From contig PLNQ01000056.1 in assembly GCA_003141815.1 (NCBI GenBank), positions 1 through 35,124 on the forward strand: a stretch of 35,124 nt of DNA, in the 5' to 3' direction. A program made the position numbers and the translations under genes. The stretch comes from Acidimicrobiaceae bacterium (GTDB lineage: Bacteria; Actinomycetota; Acidimicrobiia; Acidimicrobiales; RAAP-2). This document shows positions 18,774 through 27,794 of the stretch, one piece after another (position 1 is the first letter of the stretch; each line of letters starts with the position of its first letter). The notes beneath the pieces were generated by a model. It searched no databases. It saw only the letters and a list, made by a program, of their open reading frames with translations, and was not told where the DNA came from.

Positions 18774-19663
18774 GAGGCGACCGCCAGTCGCCGGGCCCGG
18801 TCGCGAGCCATCAGGCGATCGGTGAAGCGCGTCATGGGGATCGTCAACGCCAGGAAGAAGAGAGAAGCGACGACGAGGCCGCTGCCGTTGAAGTTGGTGG
18901 ACTCGAAGATCTGCGCGGCGCGCGTCGCTTCGACGGCGCCCAGGGTCGAGACGAGGGCGGTGTCCTTTTGGAGCGAGATGAAGTCGTTGAGGAGCGGAGG
19001 GATCACCGTCCGCACGGCCTGGGGCAACGTGACTCGTCGCATCGTCGACGCGTGCGTCAGCCCCAGCGATCGGGCCGCGAGAAGTTGACCGTTCGGCACG
19101 GAGAGGATCCCCGCGCGAAAGACTTCGGCCACGTAGGCGCTGTACGTCAAGGTGAGCGCGATGACGCCGTAGGTCGCAAGCGACAGATTCGAAACGAATC
19201 CGAACTGCAGTGACGGTAGTCCGTAGCCGACTATGAAGACGACGAGCAACAAAGGGATGCCCCGAAAGACATCGGTGTAGGCGGTGACGAGAATTCGAAA
19301 CGGTAACAACACGGGTGAGTGACTCATGCGGGTCCAGGCCAGGGCCAAACCAATGATGAGAACCAACACCTCGCTGACGAGGAACATCCAGATATTCGTC
19401 AGGAGTCCACTGCGGATGGCTTCGATCCCTAGTTTCGGGTTGCCCACCCACGAGACCCACATGGAGTGGGGGTCAAAGAAGTAGTAACGAAACGCGGCGC
19501 CGCCGGGGGCGACGAACAGTACCGCGACGATGATTCCCAGGATGACGAGCGTCGAGATAGTGCTCGCCACGACACCACGCCGTCCAACGAAGAGCCGACT
19601 TCGTTTGGTGGCGAAGAGGTACGGCGTCTCGTCCGACGCGCCAACGTCGGGGTTCACCGACAC
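18770..19663 (-). CDS. amino-acid ABC transporter permease
   Basis: HisM-type motif YSAYVAEVFRAGILSVPNGQLLAARSLGLTHASTMRRVTLPQAVRTVIPPLLNDFISLQKDTAL. Confidence 0.94.
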   Translation of the reverse strand: MSVNPDVGASDETPYLFATKRSRLFVGRRGVVASTISTLVILGIIVAVLFVAPGGAAFRYYFFDPHSMWVSWVGNPKLGIEAIRSGLLTNIWMFLVSEVLVLIIGLALAWTRMSHSPVLLPFRILVTAYTDVFRGIPLLLVVFIVGYGLPSLQFGFVSNLSLATYGVIALTLTYSAYVAEVFRAGILSVPNGQLLAARSLGLTHASTMRRVTLPQAVRTVIPPLLNDFISLQKDTALVSTLGAVEATRAAQIFESTNFNGSGLVVASLFFLALTIPMTRFTDRLMARDRARRLAVAS

Positions 19664-19668
19664 GATGT

Positions 19669-20547
19669 CTAGGGCTTAATCAGCGGCACACTGGTGTAGA
19701 TGCCGAGCCACTTCTGTTGCAGTGTGGCGAGTGAGCCGTTGGCCTTCATCGCGGCCAGCGCCACGTTCACGCAGCTAGCGAGTGAGTTGCCCTTGCTAAA
19801 GAGCAGTCCGTAGTGTTCACCGACGCTTGGGAACTGTCCGACTTGCGTAGCCAACAGTTTTTTCTTGACAACAATCTGTGACGACGCCATGAACTGACCC
19901 GTGGGCGTATCAATGACGATCGCGTCGATCTGGCCCAGCTTGAGCGCGAGGACCGCTTGGTCGAGAGTGGAGTAGACGCGCGCGGGCTTCGCGGGCTTGA
20001 TGTTGTCGTTGATGTACGCGAGGCCCGTCGTGCCGATCTGGTCGCCGTACTGGTAGCTCTTCAGCTCTTGGGGCGTGTGCTTCTTCACGATGGCGTCCGT
20101 CTTCAGCGCCACGATTGACTGCTGCACGTTGTAGTAGCTCGTCGAAAACGTGACGGCCTTGGCGCGTGCGGCCGTGTACGAGATCTCGTTGATGTCAAAG
20201 TCGAAGGCCTTGGGTCCGGGGGTGTAACTGGAGTCGAACGGCTCCTTCACCCACGCCACGTTCTTGTTCGACACGCCGAGCTGTGCGGCGATGGCGTAGG
20301 CCACGGCTGCTTCGTAGCCCTTGGCGTTCGACGGTGTGTTGTTGACGAACCACGGGGTGTAGACGGGATTGTCGGTCGCGACCGTGAGTTTCCCCTTGGT
20401 GTGCTCTTGGGCAGCGATCGTGGTCTTGCACTTGGCTAGCGCGCTCGACGTACTGGCCGCTTGCGCGGTGACTGCCGTCGTTAACGACACCGTCGTGAGC
20501 AGTGAGGCGCCAAGGACTCCGGCGAGAGCGAATCGAACGCTACGCAT
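19669..20547 (-). CDS. amino-acid ABC transporter substrate-binding protein (family 3)
   Basis: Signal peptide MRSVRFALAGVLGASLLTTVSLTTAVTAQA; GKLTVATDNPVYTPW, FDINEISYTAARAKAVTFSTSYY, QIDAIVIDTPTG. Confidence 0.93.
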   Translation of the reverse strand: MRSVRFALAGVLGASLLTTVSLTTAVTAQAASTSSALAKCKTTIAAQEHTKGKLTVATDNPVYTPWFVNNTPSNAKGYEAAVAYAIAAQLGVSNKNVAWVKEPFDSSYTPGPKAFDFDINEISYTAARAKAVTFSTSYYNVQQSIVALKTDAIVKKHTPQELKSYQYGDQIGTTGLAYINDNIKPAKPARVYSTLDQAVLALKLGQIDAIVIDTPTGQFMASSQIVVKKKLLATQVGQFPSVGEHYGLLFSKGNSLASCVNVALAAMKANGSLATLQQKWLGIYTSVPLIKP

Positions 20548-20705
20548 AGCTTTCCCTCCTTGACGCGAGGTCGCGTCACAGTGCCAGTCAGTGTAATCCT
20601 TGACCTTGGCACAATCTCCGGTGCGCGCGTCACTCGATTCGATACGTCGAGCGCGAGGCAAACTCGCTCGCAGTGACGGATCAGTCTTTAGTAGGCTGGT
20701 TCGAG

Positions 20706-20799
20706 GGAGAGGTGGGTGAGTTCGGTTTAAACCACATTCCTGCTAAGAATGCGGCCTGCGAAAGTGGGCCCGAGGGTTCAAATCCCTCCCTCTCCGCCA
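20706..20799 (+). tRNA. tRNA-Ser (anticodon GCU), CCA encoded
   Basis: Acceptor GGAGAGG/CCTCTCC, anticodon stem-loop CATTC-CTGCTAA-GAATG, long variable arm, T-arm GAGGGTTCAAATCCCTC, discriminator G then CCA. Confidence 0.93.
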
Positions 20800-20848
20800 C
20801 TACACACCGAGCGCGCCGCGCTCGGTGTTGCTACGTGAAGGAGTTGTG

Positions 20849-22153
20849 GTGCGGTACTGGATCGAGACGCTCGGCTGTCCCAAGAACCAAGTGGACTCCG
20901 ACAAGTTGGCGGGTCTCTTGGAGTCCCAGGGCTACCTCGTCGCGACGAGCCCCGACGTGGCCGATCTCGTCGTCGCGAACACCTGCGCCTTCATCGAAGC
21001 CGCCCGTGAAGAGTCCATCGAAACCGTCCTCGATCTCGCCGACCGAAAGTTGGCCGGTGCGCGCCTCGTCGTGACGGGTTGTATGGCCGAGCGCTACGGC
21101 GACGAACTCGCGGCCGCGCTGCCCGAGGTGGATCTCGTCGCCGGTTTCGGTCAGAGTCTCACGAGCGTGGTGCCCTCGACACCCGTGTCGCTTCGTGCAC
21201 GTCCGACATCGTCCTTCGACTTGTTGAACTTGCCTCGACCAAAGACGAAGGCGCCGTGGGCCTACGTGAAGATCGCCGAGGGCTGCGATCGACGTTGCGG
21301 TTTCTGCGCCATTCCAACATTCCGTGGTGATCAACGTTCGCGCTCGACCGACGAGATCCTGACCGAGGCGCGCGCCCTCGTCGAGGGAGGCGTGCGCGAG
21401 CTCGTTTTGATCGCCCAAGACCTCGCGAGTTGGGGTCACGATCGGCGTCGAGGGGGACGCGGTGAGGCGCTCGAAGTGCTCGACACCGGCGGAACCCAGC
21501 CGTTGATCGAACTCACGAAAGCCCTCAGTCGCGAGGTCGACCGCGTGCGGCTTCTCTACCTCTACCCTTCGGGTCTCACCCAGAATCTGATCGAGACGAT
21601 TTTGTCGACGGGCGTACCCTACTTCGACCTTTCTTTGCAACACGCTTCGAGGCCACTCCTGCGAGGGATGCGCCGATGGGGTGACGGGGCGAAGTTCCTC
21701 GAACGTATCGCGGCGATCCGCGCCGTGGAACCCGACGCCACGTTTCGCTCCTCCTTCATCCTGGGCTATCCCGGCGAGACCGAGGACGACCAGCGAGCGC
21801 TGCTCGACTTTATCGAGGCCGCCCAACTGGATTGGGCGGGTTTCTTCACGTTCTCCTCGGAAGTGGGCACCTACGCCAACGACCTCGACGCGCCCGTCGA
21901 TCACGAGCTCGCCCTCGAGCGACTGCGCGAAGTCTCCGAACTCCAGGACACCATCACGGCGAAGAAGCGTGACGCCCTCGTCGGCACACGTCAACAAATC
22001 CTCATCGACTCGGTCGGCGTCGGGCGAAGCGTGCGCGAGTGTCCCGAGATCGATGGCATCGTCATGGTCGATCCCTCACATATCGTGGGTTCGATGGTGG
22101 AGTGTGAGATTGTGGCGAGCCACGGAACGGACCTCGAAGCGGTCGCGCTATGA
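20849..22153 (+). CDS. rimO: ribosomal protein S12 methylthiotransferase RimO
   Basis: VRYWIETLGCPKNQVDSDKL; radical-SAM motif CDRRCGFCAIP; FRGDQRSRS. Start may be GTG 20846 or 20849; SD-like GAAGGAG just upstream. Confidence 0.94.
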   Translation: MRYWIETLGCPKNQVDSDKLAGLLESQGYLVATSPDVADLVVANTCAFIEAAREESIETVLDLADRKLAGARLVVTGCMAERYGDELAAALPEVDLVAGFGQSLTSVVPSTPVSLRARPTSSFDLLNLPRPKTKAPWAYVKIAEGCDRRCGFCAIPTFRGDQRSRSTDEILTEARALVEGGVRELVLIAQDLASWGHDRRRGGRGEALEVLDTGGTQPLIELTKALSREVDRVRLLYLYPSGLTQNLIETILSTGVPYFDLSLQHASRPLLRGMRRWGDGAKFLERIAAIRAVEPDATFRSSFILGYPGETEDDQRALLDFIEAAQLDWAGFFTFSSEVGTYANDLDAPVDHELALERLREVSELQDTITAKKRDALVGTRQQILIDSVGVGRSVRECPEIDGIVMVDPSHIVGSMVECEIVASHGTDLEAVAL

Positions 22154-22722
22154 GTTCGGAACGCACGTACGGTCCGACGGCGCTGTTGACGCCCGCGAAC
22201 ATGATGACGGCCTTTCGCATCGTCGTCGCACCTTTTTTCATCTACCTGATCGTCTTCAATCGCATTTCGTGGTGGACCACGATCGTCGGACTGGCGGTGG
22301 CGGCGTCGGACTACTTCGACGGAATCGTCGCGCGCCGTCACGGCACGACGACGTCCGGTGCCTTCCTGGACCCCTTCGCCGACAAGGTGATCGTTCTCGG
22401 GGGGCTGTACGCGATCATCGTGTCGCGTCCTCACGGCATCACGTTCTTCGTCGTACCGGCCATCATCATCACGCTGCGAGAGATTTGGATGAGCGCGTAC
22501 CGGGCGCGCGCGGCCAAGCACGGCACGTCGATTCCGGCCAGTCGACTCGCCAAGTGGAAGACCTTCGTGCAGGACTGGGCGATCGGCTTTTGCGTCCTGC
22601 CGCTCACCGGTCATCACCCGGCGTTCGCCTTCGTGACGATCTGGTTAGCGGTCGTGCTGACGCTGTACACCGGATGGCAGTACTACGCCGTGGGGAAGCG
22701 AGTGGTCGCACGTGCGAGTTGA
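22150..22722 (+). CDS. pgsA: CDP-alcohol phosphatidyltransferase (phosphatidylglycerophosphate synthase-like)
   Basis: CDP-alcohol phosphotransferase signature DYFDGIVARRHGTTTSGAFLDPFADKV; ATGA coupling with rimO. Confidence 0.92.
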   Translation: MSSERTYGPTALLTPANMMTAFRIVVAPFFIYLIVFNRISWWTTIVGLAVAASDYFDGIVARRHGTTTSGAFLDPFADKVIVLGGLYAIIVSRPHGITFFVVPAIIITLREIWMSAYRARAAKHGTSIPASRLAKWKTFVQDWAIGFCVLPLTGHHPAFAFVTIWLAVVLTLYTGWQYYAVGKRVVARAS

Positions 22723-23968
22723 GATCGTTGCCGTTGGTACCGAACTTCTCCTTGGACAGATTCCCGACACCAACTCTCAGTGGCTGGGTGAGCAGCTAGC
22801 CGCGAACGGCATCTCCTCGCACTTTCACCAACACGTAGGCGACAACCACGAACGCATCGTGCTGGCTTTTCGAACCGCGCTCGCGCGCAGCGACGCGATG
22901 ATCGTCTGTGGCGGGCTCGGTCCGACCCAAGACGACATCACACGTGCCGCCCTCGCCGAGGTGATGAACGTGCCGCTCGATCGCGACGAGGCGCTGGTGG
23001 CGACCATTCGAGCGATGTTCGAGTCACGCGGACGCGTCATGCCCGACAACAACCTGCTCCAGGCCGACGTCCCACGCGGCGCCGTGATCATTCCCCAGAC
23101 ACTCGGCACGGCGCCCGGTCTCATCTGTCAGGTTGGTCAAAAAGTCGTCTACGCCGTTCCAGGTGTGCCCTTCGAGATGAGTGACATGTTCGAGCGCGCA
23201 ATCCTGCCGGATCTCCTCGAGCGTCAACGCGACGCGGGCGAGACCGCGGTGATCCGTAGTCGAGTGCTGCGCACGTGGGGTGCGGGTGAGTCCGCACTCG
23301 CCGAAGCAGTTTCTGAGCGCTTTGATGCCCTCGCCGACAGCGGGAGAGTGACGATTGCGTTTCTCGCGTCGGGCATTGAGGGCATCAAGGTTCGCATCAC
23401 CGCTCGCGGTGACGATGACGTCGACGCGCAGTCGCTGCTTGCTGACGAAGAGAGAACGGTGCGCGCACTGATCGACGAGAAACTCGGTGACATCATCTTC
23501 GGGACCGACGAACAGACGATGGAGGACGTGATCGCGGACCAACTTCTCGAGCGCGGACTCACGTTGGCCGTCGCCGAGTCCCTGACCGGTGGACTCATCG
23601 CGAGTCGTCTCGTCAACGTGGCGGGGGCGTCGAAGTGGTTTCGTGGTGGCGTCGTCAGTTACGCGTCTCAAGTGAAGTTCGACGTGCTCGGCGTGCCCGA
23701 GGGATCGGTCGTCAGTGCTGACGCGGCGGAAGCGATGGCGACAGGCGTACGAAAGTTACTCGGCGCCGACGTGGGCCTTAGTGTGACGGGCGTCGCGGGA
23801 CCCGACGAACAAGACGGTCAAGTCGCGGGAACGGTCTTCGTGGGTCTCGATCTCGGTGACAGGATTGAGAACGCGGCGCTTCGACTCCCAGGGGATCGTC
23901 CGCGGGTGCGCGCCTACAGCGCCATCAGCGCCCTCGACGTGCTTCGGCGAAGCCTCAAACGCACCTAG
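22712..23968 (+). CDS. cinA: CinA-family protein (competence/damage-inducible)
   Basis: VEIVAVGTELLLGQIPDTNSQWLGEQLAANGI; CGGLGPTQDDIT; C-terminal VAESLTGGLIASRLVNVAGASKWFRGGVVSYASQVK. Confidence 0.95.
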   Translation: MRVEIVAVGTELLLGQIPDTNSQWLGEQLAANGISSHFHQHVGDNHERIVLAFRTALARSDAMIVCGGLGPTQDDITRAALAEVMNVPLDRDEALVATIRAMFESRGRVMPDNNLLQADVPRGAVIIPQTLGTAPGLICQVGQKVVYAVPGVPFEMSDMFERAILPDLLERQRDAGETAVIRSRVLRTWGAGESALAEAVSERFDALADSGRVTIAFLASGIEGIKVRITARGDDDVDAQSLLADEERTVRALIDEKLGDIIFGTDEQTMEDVIADQLLERGLTLAVAESLTGGLIASRLVNVAGASKWFRGGVVSYASQVKFDVLGVPEGSVVSADAAEAMATGVRKLLGADVGLSVTGVAGPDEQDGQVAGTVFVGLDLGDRIENAALRLPGDRPRVRAYSAISALDVLRRSLKRT

Positions 23969-24013
23969 GCCTCGACAGACTCACCTAATCTCACTTTAGA
24001 AAGTGAGGTGGCC

Positions 24014-25243
24014 ATGTCGTCACTTGAGGTTTCAGTGGACCCAACGGCCTTTGGCTTCTCACCCGAACGCCTCGCGCGCATCAAGCCAGCCTTCGATTCC
24101 TACGTCGACGACCGTCGACTCGCCGGATGGCTCGCGACCGTCTCACGAGGTGGGCAGCTCGTCTGGAGTGACAAGGGCGGACACCGGGACCGGGAGAAGG
24201 ATCTCGAGGTCACCGACGACACGATCTGGCGCATCTACTCCATGACCAAACCCATCGTCGCGATCGCGGTGATGATGCTCTACGAAGAGGGCCACTTCGA
24301 TCTCATCGACGACGTCGGGCGGTGGCTTGACGCGTTGATGGAACCTCGAGTGTGGCAGGGCGGTACCCCCGAGAGTCACGAGACCGTCGCGGCGAGCGAA
24401 CCGGTGCGCGTGCACCACCTCTTGACGCATATGAGTGGACTGACCTACGGCTTTAACTACCTCCACCCCGTCGACGAGATCTACCGCAACAAGGGCTACG
24501 ACTTCGGCTTCGCGAAGGACGCCGATCTCGCCCAAGCGGTCGACGATTGGTGCACGAGTCCTTTGCTCTTTCAACCGGGTTCCAAGTGGAACTACTCGGT
24601 CTCCTTTGACGTGCTCGGGCGTCTCATCGAGATCTGGAGCGGACAGGACCTTGACGTTTTTCTAAACGAGAGAATCTTTGATCCGCTCGGCATGACGGAC
24701 ACCGAGTGGTGGTGTCCACCGGAAAAGGCGGACCGCCTCGCGATGCTCTACGTCCCCGCACACGGTGACTCGTTCCCCTATGACGACTTGGCGAGACACT
24801 CGCTGCATCCGCCGCGCATCATGGGCGGTGGCGGCGGACTGCTCTCAACCGCCTACGACTACGACCGCTTCATGAACATGATGCTGCGTGGTGGCGAACT
24901 CGACGGCGTACGACTCGTGTCGAGCCGCACGCTCGAACTCATGATCGAGAACCACCTACCTGGCGACGGCGACCTTGTGGACCTGGCCGTCGACTCCTAC
25001 ACCGAGACCGGGTACGCGGGCCAGGGATTCGGGTTTGGCATGTCGGTGATGATCGACCGGCGCAAGAATAAGTCGCTGGTCTCGGAGGGTTCGTACTTCT
25101 GGGGTGGCGCGGCGTCAACGACCTTCTGGGTCGACCCTGTCGAAGATTTGACCGTGGGGTTTTATACGCAGCTTTTACCGAGTGGCACCTACCCGATTCG
25201 TCGTGACCTGCAGCGACTCGTCTATCAGGCGCTCAGCGACTAA
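24014..25243 (+). CDS. serine hydrolase / class C beta-lactamase-like protein
   Basis: IWRIYSMTKPIVAIAVMMLYEEG (S-x-x-K), HHLLTHMSGLTYGF, WNYSVSFDVLGRLIE. Confidence 0.92.
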   Translation: MSSLEVSVDPTAFGFSPERLARIKPAFDSYVDDRRLAGWLATVSRGGQLVWSDKGGHRDREKDLEVTDDTIWRIYSMTKPIVAIAVMMLYEEGHFDLIDDVGRWLDALMEPRVWQGGTPESHETVAASEPVRVHHLLTHMSGLTYGFNYLHPVDEIYRNKGYDFGFAKDADLAQAVDDWCTSPLLFQPGSKWNYSVSFDVLGRLIEIWSGQDLDVFLNERIFDPLGMTDTEWWCPPEKADRLAMLYVPAHGDSFPYDDLARHSLHPPRIMGGGGGLLSTAYDYDRFMNMMLRGGELDGVRLVSSRTLELMIENHLPGDGDLVDLAVDSYTETGYAGQGFGFGMSVMIDRRKNKSLVSEGSYFWGGAASTTFWVDPVEDLTVGFYTQLLPSGTYPIRRDLQRLVYQALSD

Positions 25244-25509
25244 TTCTTCGGTACCGCGGGAACCTCGAAACTTGCTTGTTCAATTCGAGTGAATCAGCGA
25301 TGTCGATCGTTCACGAGGCAGCCTCAGCGACGCGACGAGGAACCTTCAATTTTGCATGAATGCAAGGATTTCATCTTTTTGCTGATCTCTTCTCGGTGTC
25401 CGTCCGTATTACCAGGCGACTGGAAACGAACACGTGGTGTGTCCCTCTGATTTCTCGGGGCGATCGACTCCGTACTTCTGTTATCCGCGATCACGAGGAG
25501 ACCCGCAAA

Positions 25510-26178
25510 GTGGAAAAGACGAAGCAGCACGAATCGACAACTCGCCGGAACCCGGTCGCGCGCATCGCGGCCGCGACCATGACCGTGCTCACGCTGTCCG
25601 CGTTGATGGTGACTCCCGACGCCGCACAGGCGGCGTCGAGCCACTCGGCGAAAGGCGTCGTCGTCTCCGTCGCCAAGGACTCCAAGTTCGGCACGATCCT
25701 CGTGAGCGGCAAGACGTTGTACACACTGAAGTCGAGCGCCACCGCGTGTGGCACCAAGTGCTTGAAGATCTGGCCCGAACTTCTACTGCCCAAGGGCGTC
25801 ACGAAAGCTACGGCGGGTCACGGCGTTAATGCCGCAAAACTCGGCACCGTGACGCGAGCGGGTGGTGGGTTGCAGGTGACCTACGCGGGTAAGCCGCTCT
25901 ACTGGTTCTACAAAGACACCGCCCCCGGGCAGGTGAATGGCGTGTCCACGGACACGTGGGGCACGTGGTCCGTGGTCGTGACGAAGAAAGCGAGTTCCGG
26001 GAGTGGTGGGACCACCACGACGAGCCCTCCTGAGACGACCACGACGACCAAACCAAGCGGTGGTGGGACGACCACGACGACCAAACCAAGCGGTGGTGGA
26101 GGGACGACCACCACGACGAACCCCGGTGCGGGAACGACCACCACGACGACTCCGAGTGGTGGCGGAACTGGGTTCTAG
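25510..26178 (+). CDS. secreted protein with PF03640/COG4315-type secreted repeats, Thr/Gly-rich C-terminal tail (paralogue 1)
   Basis: GTG start with AGGAGAC upstream; signal-like VLTLSALMVTPDAAQA; repeats GKTLYTLKSSATACGTKCLKIWPELLLPKG and AGKPLYWFYKDTAPGQVNG; tail ...TTTTTPSGGGTGF*. Confidence 0.88.
   Translation: MEKTKQHESTTRRNPVARIAAATMTVLTLSALMVTPDAAQAASSHSAKGVVVSVAKDSKFGTILVSGKTLYTLKSSATACGTKCLKIWPELLLPKGVTKATAGHGVNAAKLGTVTRAGGGLQVTYAGKPLYWFYKDTAPGQVNGVSTDTWGTWSVVVTKKASSGSGGTTTTSPPETTTTTKPSGGGTTTTTKPSGGGGTTTTTNPGAGTTTTTTPSGGGTGF
26034..26099 (+). repeat. perfect 33-bp tandem repeat, two copies, in the Thr/Gly tail of paralogue 1
   Basis: Unit GACGACCACGACGACCAAACCAAGCGGTGGTGG at 26034-26066 and 26067-26099. 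Confidence 0.9.
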
Positions 26179-26331
26179 TGGCATCGGCTAGACCTGGGAC
26201 GGGTCGCCACCTGTACGTGAAGGACGCCGCGAAGCACGACGTGAGAGGTCACGGGCGTCATTTTTGAAAGAAGGTAGCGCAAGGTGATCTTTGGAAGCCT
26301 CCTGACCGTATAACTGTTGATGGGAAGACGG

Positions 26332-26901
26332 ATGGACTCAGACACTGACGGCGTTTCTGACGAAGCGTTGCTTTCCGGCATCGCTGTGGGCGACGACCGA
26401 TCGGGCCTCACCTTCGTTCGGCGCTATCAGCGGCGACTGTACGGTCTGGCCGTGGGCATCGTCGGTGACGTCGGCGACGCGGAAGACGTCACCCAGGAGG
26501 CATTCATCCGCATCTTTCGCCATGCCCAGGTGTTCGACGCGCGCCGCGGTGCGGTCTCGACGTGGGCGCTCACGATCACGCGCAATCTGGCCATCGACTC
26601 GATTCGCGTCCGACGCGGCGTTCCGACCGACCCCGAAGATCGGATCTTTCTCGAACTGACGAGCACTGTCCGTCAACCCGACGCCGCCGTGCTTGCCGTC
26701 GAGAACGTCGCAAACGTCCGGTCCGCGCTCGCGGACTTGCCAATCGATCAGCGTCGAGCCGTCTTGCTCGCGGCTCTGTACGGACGTACTGCCGCGCAGA
26801 TCGCTGAGGGGGAAGCTATCCCCGTGGGGACGGCGAAGAGCCGGATTCGCCTCGGAATGGCCAAACTTCGCACCGTCATAGATATTGAGGAAGCACTATG
26901 A
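26332..26901 (+). CDS. ECF-family RNA polymerase sigma factor
   Basis: Region 2 DAEDVTQEAFIRIFRHAQVFDARRGAVSTWALTITRNLAIDSIRVRR; region 4 LPIDQRRAVLLAALYGRTAAQIAEGEAIPVGTAKSRIRLGMAKLR. Upstream in-frame starts at 26317 and 26320. Confidence 0.93.
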   Translation: MDSDTDGVSDEALLSGIAVGDDRSGLTFVRRYQRRLYGLAVGIVGDVGDAEDVTQEAFIRIFRHAQVFDARRGAVSTWALTITRNLAIDSIRVRRGVPTDPEDRIFLELTSTVRQPDAAVLAVENVANVRSALADLPIDQRRAVLLAALYGRTAAQIAEGEAIPVGTAKSRIRLGMAKLRTVIDIEEAL

Positions 26902-27575
26902 GCGAGCACACTCAGGGTTCGACGCAGTGTGAGGAGTTTCAAGAGGACCTCACGGCGATCGCGCTAGGAATCTTGTCGGGCCGACGACGTTCAGAAGTGT
27001 TGAGCCACGTCGAGAAGTGTCCGCAGTGCAGTTCCGAGTTGGAACACCTCTCGATGGTGGCCGACGCCGTTCTACAGCTCGCGCCAGAAGAGGAACCGCC
27101 CGTCGGCTTTGAGTTGCGTCTCGCCCAACGACTCCAGGCGAGCGCGATTCCACGTCGGCCGACGCGCCTTCGTCGTCTGAGTACGTTCGCCATTGCCGCC
27201 GCAGTCATCGTTGTCATGGGCTTTGGCGTCGGAACGCTGGTCGGAACTCGAAGCAGCAACAATGGAATTCAGTCGACAGTCAACCTCGCGTCGGCAGCGT
27301 TGAGCTCACATGGTCAGAACGTGGGCGAGGTCTTCGTATCGGCGGGAAAGCCCGCATGGATGTTCATGACCGTCGACAGTGGCTCGTGGTCCGGTGCCGT
27401 GACGTGCGAGTTGATTCTCGCTAATGGCAAGGTCGAGACGATCGGACAGTTCGGACTCTCAGGTGGTTACGGCGCCTGGGGTGCTCCCCTCACCTCCTCC
27501 GCCGGTCAGGTTCGCAGCGCGAAGCTCATCACCGCCAATGGCTCGGTACTCGCCAGTGCTCATTTCCCCGCCTGA
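26898..27575 (+). CDS. membrane anti-sigma factor with zinc-type (ZAS-like) motif
   Basis: ATGA overlap with the sigma gene; HVEKCPQC (H-x3-C-x2-C); single TM segment FAIAAAVIVVMGFGVGTLVG; extracytoplasmic C-terminus. Confidence 0.88.
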   Translation: MSEHTQGSTQCEEFQEDLTAIALGILSGRRRSEVLSHVEKCPQCSSELEHLSMVADAVLQLAPEEEPPVGFELRLAQRLQASAIPRRPTRLRRLSTFAIAAAVIVVMGFGVGTLVGTRSSNNGIQSTVNLASAALSSHGQNVGEVFVSAGKPAWMFMTVDSGSWSGAVTCELILANGKVETIGQFGLSGGYGAWGAPLTSSAGQVRSAKLITANGSVLASAHFPA

Positions 27576-27794
27576 TTTCTCACGGTCCTTCGACTGCGTG
27601 TCTTGACGTCGTCAAACACGTGGTTCGCCCGGTCGAAAGACAATAGAGTTCGCCGGAGTGATCCCTTCGTGAAGTTTTTCCGTAGAACTTTGTAGTGAGA
27701 AACGAATACGTGGCGAATCTTCCCGCCGAGCAGCATTCGGCTGGACGATCTACTTCGTACTTTCGATATTCAAGGCCACCAGGAGACAAGTGAC

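Noticed and set aside
18774-19460. N-terminal extension of the ABC ATPase ORF (473 aa in the track)
   Set aside because: The extension lies over the permease gene in another frame and is Arg-rich nonsense; the true start is GTG 18773, overlapping the permease stop.
20831-21997. 388-aa ORF antisense to rimO
   Set aside because: Overlaps clear RimO motifs on the other strand; translation has no family features.
26291-26310. Possible autoregulatory ECF promoter (GGAAG...CGTA) upstream of the sigma gene
   Set aside because: Spacing between the two elements is about 14 nt start to start, too short for a standard ECF -35/-10 pair, and the match to the paralogue leaders is weak.
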